Source: Flaccisagitta enflata (Eukaryota; Chaetognatha; Sagittoidea; Aphragmophora). From it: a DNA stretch of 64,000 bases. A model generated the notes under the pieces. That model was not told where the DNA came from and ran no database searches. It was given only the letters and a program-made list of their open reading frames with translations. Positions 58,411 to 64,000 of this stretch are shown piece after piece; position 1 is the stretch's first letter, and each line of letters starts with the position of its first letter. Where the stretch lies: the NCBI GenBank assembly GCA_965153355.1, contig OZ231126.1, positions 67,642,001 to 67,706,000 on the forward strand, written 5' to 3'. A program made the position numbers and the translations under genes.

Positions 58411-60092
58411 GAGAGAAGGGAGTTAAACAGAGGGAGACAGTCTGACAAAGACAGGGACAAATGCAAAGATTCGAAAATATCGAAAGAGGAAGAAAGATAC
58501 AAAAGACAGTAATTAGGAAACAGAAAAAACAGGCCAAAAGAGACCACTTCTTCTAGAAAAGACATTTTTTAAAACGTTGTTTGTTTAGAGCCGAGGTCTG
58601 TGGCCGACAGGCACTCAGTTTGCTGTGGAATAAAGGATGGAAAACAGAAAACGAAAGGATAAATAATGTTGTTAAAAAAAAAAAAAAAAACAGAAAAACA
58701 AAGAGTAAACATTGCGTATGACAGATGTACCCCGCCCCGAAGATGACATGCTGCTGGGAGGGACGTCTTTTTCTTGCTTTTTTTTTCTTCCATTATTTGT
58801 TTGGAGATGAGAATTATTTAATCCAAGGGCCCCTTGAAGAGTGGTTTCTTGGTATTTTGGAGAAAGTATCATATACTCAATAAAGTTTATTGTTAGAGCA
58901 CACGTGAGTTGGTACGTTTGGTACGTCAGGTCACGGGGGAAATGAAATCAATTGAATACACAAGGCCAGCCCCGGATACACTGGCCAAGACGGTGCGCCG
59001 CGCCTGGCGTTATTTATTCTTAGACCAATCCGAAGCTCGATGAGACCTATCCCTTGGCCTTGCTGTATCAGTCCTATCCGTAGCTCTATCTGACCAATCG
59101 AAAGCTGATAATGATTTTTCACCGGAGCGTGACCGACAGACAGACCGATCGACGGACAGAGCCTCTTATAGATTGAGGGAGGGGTGAACTTGGCATGGAC
59201 GGGATCATGACTTCAGTCAGCCCTCAGTCTTGATAAGGGTGGCGGTTGTGGTGGGTGCTTCCATTTAAACTATTTTTGATCTAACCCCCCCTCCCCGGAT
59301 CCGGCCGGAACAGCGACTACATGAGAGGCTGTCCTTCCGTCCGTCCATCAGTCAGTCCATCTATAACACGCTAGTCGAAAAATGTGGAAACACGCATTTG
59401 AGATGTTGAGCGTAGTATGTGTAGGGGTGGGTGGAGGGAGGCTGTACACCCCTCACCCCTGCCCACCCACCCACCCCACCCCTGCCCACACGTCACCGAT
59501 GATATTGTAACCCCGCGTTTCTCTTTGGTCTCATGAGGCGCTATTCGACGGATTAACTTTTCTCTTTCCTTCTGCGGCTTTTCTCATTTGCTCAATCGTT
59601 GGCTGATCAGCAATCTCAAGACCCAAAGTCTTAACTTGACTCTCTGATTAAATCCTTGTTGTAGTAGAAATCTGTGTCATGGCCTCTTGAGTCTTGAATC
59701 TCTTCTCAATGCATAAATGGGCGCGTTTCTAGTCACAGACAACCGCATTTTAAAAGAGCCACTCGGTCGCTCGCTACATTTGTTCGCTCACACCATTTAT
59801 TTAGCTCACTCAGTCAGCAGTGCTCCGTTACACTCGCTTTGCTAGCTCGCTTGCTCCTTTCACTTCGCTCACTACTTTGTGGAATAGTGAAATTTATAAA
59901 TGTGAGTTCACACTGTAAATGCGTTCAATGGAAACAAACGCGTTTTTGGTCGTCACTAGAAACACGCCCTATGTATCCGTCTGGTCCCTTGGCGCCTCTT
60001 CTCTCTCTAAAAGCAGCCCTTCTCAACCATCTTAAGCTTAAGACCCCAGATTGTATGATTCTTTTAACAAAATACTTATGCCTCCCTAGTTC

Positions 60093-60588
60093 AGGTGTGC
60101 CAGATAGGGGAGGTGACCGATTTTGACATCGTAACATTAAGTCAAGATGGGGATTTTGATTTCAAGACGATCACTGTTTTCCTTTTTTCAAATTTCGATC
60201 GGGAACCATTTTATTTTTCGCGATTGAAATCAAATGATATATCTGCACTCTTGCTCGTTAAGAGATATAGAATTTGCTCAAAGAAATACCATTCTTCAAT
60301 CATAAACTTTTGATGTGATGGAACCGAGTAAGCTGTGGTTCAGTTTTAAGCCTCATGGCGCCATAAGAAATTATTAACTTCTCAACAAACACGGCAAATG
60401 AAATAAAGTCAATTTCATGATTACTACAATATGCAAATTTAGGGCAAAATGGGGTTTTTGAAAAAAATGGAAGCTAAGTGAAATATGAAAAAAGAAAAAC
60501 GGTGAAGGCCTTTAAATTGGTAGCCCTATGTTGTCCTAGTATGATATCTCCATAGAATAATGTTTTGCATATTGGCACACCCGACTAC
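60093..60588. mobile_element. Third copy of the TGTG(T/C)CA MITE
   Basis: Left AGGTGTGCCAGATAGGGG and right GCATATTGGCACACCCGACT are inverted. The interior contains AT-rich blocks like TCAAATTTCGATCGGGAACC. Only the ends are clear. Confidence 0.45.
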
Positions 60589-60984
60589 CTCGTGTATTCA
60601 AAGCTTACATCCCATTTTCAATTCATTGATGGTGATGACTCGTCACTGACGAGTTGTTTTGTGTCGTCGACCTATAAGCTTTAGTGTTGTTATGTGTAGT
60701 GTTGGTAGGTCCGACCCTCGGTCTTCAATGTTTTACATCACTGTTGGTGTGCTGGTGTGTCCGTCAGTTTGGGAGGAGACACATAGACCCATAGTGTCAT
60801 TTGCACGAGGTCTGGACTCTCGCTTGATTTTATGTGACAGAAGCATCAGCGATTTGTTAATCTAATCAATTTATGACACTCATTTGCATGTGAACCACTG
60901 CATACGTCATTAATTTGTCTGCCCGCGTAACTGTCGTGGTTATTATCACCCAGTCATTTTACTTGTCCGCCCGACTCACCTCTG

Positions 60985-60993
60985 TCTTTCCCG

Positions 60994-61073
<80 letters not shown>

Positions 61074-61487
61074 TGGGGCGCTTGTTAGAAGCCCAAATTT
61101 TTTTGGACGCCTACGGAACTCATAGTATCATACACTTACCCCAAAAACCCCAGAGTTTCAAGGAAAATGACCTCAGGTCAATACCGGCCTTGCGCACCAA
61201 GCACTTGTAGGCATGGTGAAATGCCAAATTTGTCAAGTTAAAATTATTCCTCAGCATCGCTTGTTTTTGCTCTTGTTGGTCAGTCTTAATTTGTTTTACG
61301 TTGAATTTAATCAATACTCAACGCCATCACCAACTCTCGCACAACAAACAATAAATTCATCACTGGAACCATCTTTATCACCGATGTCAAAATCCTCAAT
61401 AACTCAAAAACAAATATTCTATCATCGTCGTCGTCATTGTCATCATTGTCATCATTATTGTCGTCGTCGTCGTCGTCGTTGCTGTTG

Positions 61488-61557
<70 letters not shown>
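60985..61557. repeat. (GT)n and (TCA)n runs
   Basis: (GT)n ~60994-61070, and (TCG/TCA)n 61425-61557 with a pure (TCA)n core from ~61486. No gene seen between. Confidence 0.9.
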
Positions 61558-61850
61558 TCTATTCTAAACGCGTTCTCAAATATTTTTATTGCGCGTGTCT
61601 GAATTTTCTTTCAGAGGTTTTGCTAAGGTCATATGGGGCTGTCTTTTATCCATTCCAACCGATCATCAATTGAAATTTTTTTATAGAAAATTTGTAATGC
61701 TTACAAATTCACTTATTTATCGTTTCTTCCCTACATAAATCATCATTCATCTTTCAAGCAGTAAATGTTTATTCCATCAACGCTCACGTTGAACAATTGT
61801 AATCTTTCTTAACATTCAGCATTTCCTTTTAGCTATTTGATAATTGGAAA

Positions 61851-62143
61851 AAAGTTGAATTACGTTATTCGACTTTTTGAAACGTAGGGGAGAAATAAAG
61901 TTTTCCATTTTGGATTTGAGGCAATTTTAGAAAGGTGAGCCATTTTTAGGCTGGGATGATACATTTTTTTTATCTTCACAGCTTAGAAAGAGCTAATTAT
62001 TCTCTTTCAAATGGCGCCAACCAGAAGTCTCTATGATCATTAATTTAGGAGTTATGCATTTTTGAACCTCTTTTTATTTCTCGCATTTTTGTGAAAATAA
62101 ATATTTCTCATTGATCCTAATTTCCAGACCTATGTAACAAGAG
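61851..62143 (-). repeat. Dispersed repeat with terminal GTCGAA hairpin, copy 2
   Basis: The reverse complement of the 32213-32508 unit, with the same end motifs and the same GGCGCCAACCAGAAGTCTCT core. Confidence 0.65.
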
Positions 62144-62217
62144 AGAAGAGTGAATATCACAAATTGACTTTATTTTATGATGCTAGCTATCCCATTACTT
62201 TTCATTATTTTAGTCTG

Positions 62218-62372
<155 letters not shown>

Positions 62373-63306
62373 GAGACACACACACACACACACATACACA
62401 GAACACGCACAAACACGCACAAACACACTCGAAACAGAGGCAGACTGAGAGAAAAAAAGACGCAGAGAGACAGAGATTGAGTAACGAACACAGACAGGCA
62501 GTCAACCACACAGCATACGATGCATACACAGGAATACACACATTAAAAAAAGGGACTCCCACTTAAGACTTTTTTCCGGTCAGCGATAGACGCATTTATT
62601 GGTATTAAGGAACCCTTGACCAAAAATTCATGTTCTTTCATCACAAAGGAAGGGCAGTCACAGGTTCCACAAGCCGATTAAATGAGGTCGACTAAATGTC
62701 AATGAGCATTACTATCTTGCTAAAAAGTATATCGACAAGATACAATAAAGTTCCATTTTTCATCAATTAATGCATTTAACATTTGTAAAATACGACTTTT
62801 ACTTTGTGTGACCTTCCATGGCAGCTTTCATGCGCCTTGGTGTGCTTTTGTAAAGCAATTGAAGGTAGGATGGTGTGGTGTTCTCCCACATCTTGAGAGC
62901 GATTCTTTTCAGCGCGTTCTTCGACATGGCGCGTTCTTAATTCTATAGCTTCTTAATTCAAATTCACAATTCAGTCAGTTTAAGGTCTAGACTGTATCCA
63001 GGCTAACCTGGAAACTACTTGAGGCCATGGTGAATGCTTCGTTTTTACGGCGCGGTGTGCCAGAGCAACACTCTTCCACAACTGCTGTCTTTCTCAATTT
63101 CCCAAATTCTAAGATGCAATTTTTTCGCCATTTTCTGCTTGAAGTGACAACTTCGTTTTGCTTGTCATTTCTAAAAGAATAAACGTCGGACAATGCGGTT
63201 TGCGCCATCCGATCGGAAATTCGATGAAGTTTCCAGACATCACCGATTTTTTTATGTTTGCATTATTTCTTTGGTAGTTATGTCCCATAATGCATGTTGA
63301 TATACA

Positions 63307-63650
63307 TACTGTTGAATCCCGCTCCAACGAATTTCAAGGGACTAACAAATAATATCTGTTATAGGCGGAATTCTGTTTTAGCCAACATAGGAAATAAAAG
63401 AGAATAGGTCAAAGGGACTATGAATTAGTATCTGTTAAAGACGGAATTCTGTTAACAAGGCCGGATACACGGCCACCAGTTGCGGACGGGTGGGCAGGGG
63501 CGGAATTACGCGTTTTCCCACTTTTCAACTCGAGCGTGACGGACCAACCAACCAACCAACCGACCAACCGACGGACGGACGGACAAAGCCTCTTATAGAG
63601 TTGCATGTCCGCAACTAAAAACGGGTCCGTTGGAGCGAGGTTCAACTGTA
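63307..63650. mobile_element. Pogo-like MITE interrupted by a hairpin element
   Basis: Ends TACTGTTGAATCCCGCTCC and the inverse of TACAGTTGAACCTCGCTCC. A hairpin element (63456-63616) interrupts it. A related left arm lies at 14897 (TACAGTTCAACCCCGCTC), where the sequence across the insertion point is uninterrupted. Confidence 0.72.
63456..63616 (-). repeat. Hairpin element, type A, with a readable insertion site
   Basis: CAAGGCCGGATACACGGCCA to hairpin AGTTGCATGTCCGCAACT (imperfect). It is inserted between GTTAA and AAAACGGGTCC of the pogo-like MITE. The uninterrupted relative near 14930 reads GTTAAAAGCGGGTCC in the same orientation. Confidence 0.8.
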
Positions 63651-63654
63651 TTAG

Positions 63655-63882
63655 CAAGATAGTATTGATCAATGAACGTTTGAACTTAAAAAATATTTGT
63701 CCTAGAGACTTCTGCCTGGCGCCAAATGAAAGAGAATTATCAAATTTACTACCCCTGTCAATTTCGTTTGAGGGACCAATTGGACCAGTTGGAGATTCCC
63801 AACTTTCGCATAAGAAAATAAAAACCATGTTTTTCTCGAATGTGTCAAAAAGTCGAAGACTGACTTCGACTTTTTTCCCGAT
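63655..63882 (-). repeat. End fragment of the GTCGAAGACTGACTTCGAC-hairpin repeat
   Basis: Matches the last ~180 bp of 47027-47728, including GGCGCCAAATGAAAGAGAA and the terminal hairpin followed by TTTTTTCCCGAT. It stops exactly where the (GAAT)n run begins. Confidence 0.6.
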
Positions 63883-64000
63883 GAATGAATGAATGAATGA
63901 ATGAATGAATGCATGAATGAATGAATGGATGCATGAATGAATGAATGAAGGAATGAATGAATGAATGAATGAATGAATGAATGAATGAATGTATGAATGA
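63883..64000. repeat. (GAAT)n run at the window end
   Basis: About 29 GAAT units with GCAT and GGAT variants. It begins exactly at the end of the CCCGAT repeat and continues out of the window. Confidence 0.95.

Overview
The window is nuclear DNA of an invertebrate animal. The genes are split by introns with GT-AG junctions, and metazoan families are present: discs-large MAGUK, cytochrome b561, stomatin and an animal Chapaev-type transposase. The background is AT-rich and unusually dense in simple repeats, with (GA)n/(CT)n runs of 50-240 bp every few kb. I cannot name the species. Such microsatellite load is known in penaeid shrimps, but it is not diagnostic.

Four protein-coding genes could be rebuilt by matching exon phases. 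(1) 4005-9187 (+): a five-exon, 847-codon transposase-like gene inside a 7.4-kb segment (3150-10561). The segment is bounded by ~133-bp inverted repeats of ~96% identity that begin CAC and is flanked by ATTG on both sides, so it looks like an intact Chapaev-type (CMC superfamily) DNA transposon. Its cysteine-rich N-terminus resembles the RAG1 N-terminal zinc region. (2) 13064-17111 (+): five exons of a stomatin, covering the SPFH domain to the stop; the exon for the N-terminus and membrane hairpin was not found. (3) 38741-49946 (+): a seven-exon cytochrome b561 with all four haem histidines. The fifth exon has no GT donor where homology requires one. (4) 52836-55717 (-): the PDZ3-SH3-HOOK-GK half of a discs-large scaffold with a long Gln-rich linker. 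Its first exon opens with its own ATG behind an in-frame stop.

The genes are functionally unrelated. Everything between them is repeat. 1-3149: TIR elements and SSRs. 10562-13063: minisatellites and GC-rich trinucleotide DNA. 17112-38740: mainly nested mobile elements, including a 6.4-kb hAT-like element (21996-28389) with a near-perfect 8-bp target duplication. 33.6-36.5 kb is AT-rich with nothing recognisable. 49947-52835: a MITE and low-complexity DNA. 55900-64000: very long (GA)n, fragments and MITEs.

Two small repeat families dominate. One (about 30 copies, ~150-250 bp) has a terminal hairpin such as AGTCGCGGACACGCGACT, a (GTCC/GGTC)n core, and a distal arm that covaries with the hairpin; it inserts between A and A and looks Helitron/HINE-like. 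The other is a foldback family whose arms flank a ~20-bp minisatellite. Several nested insertions give relative ages.
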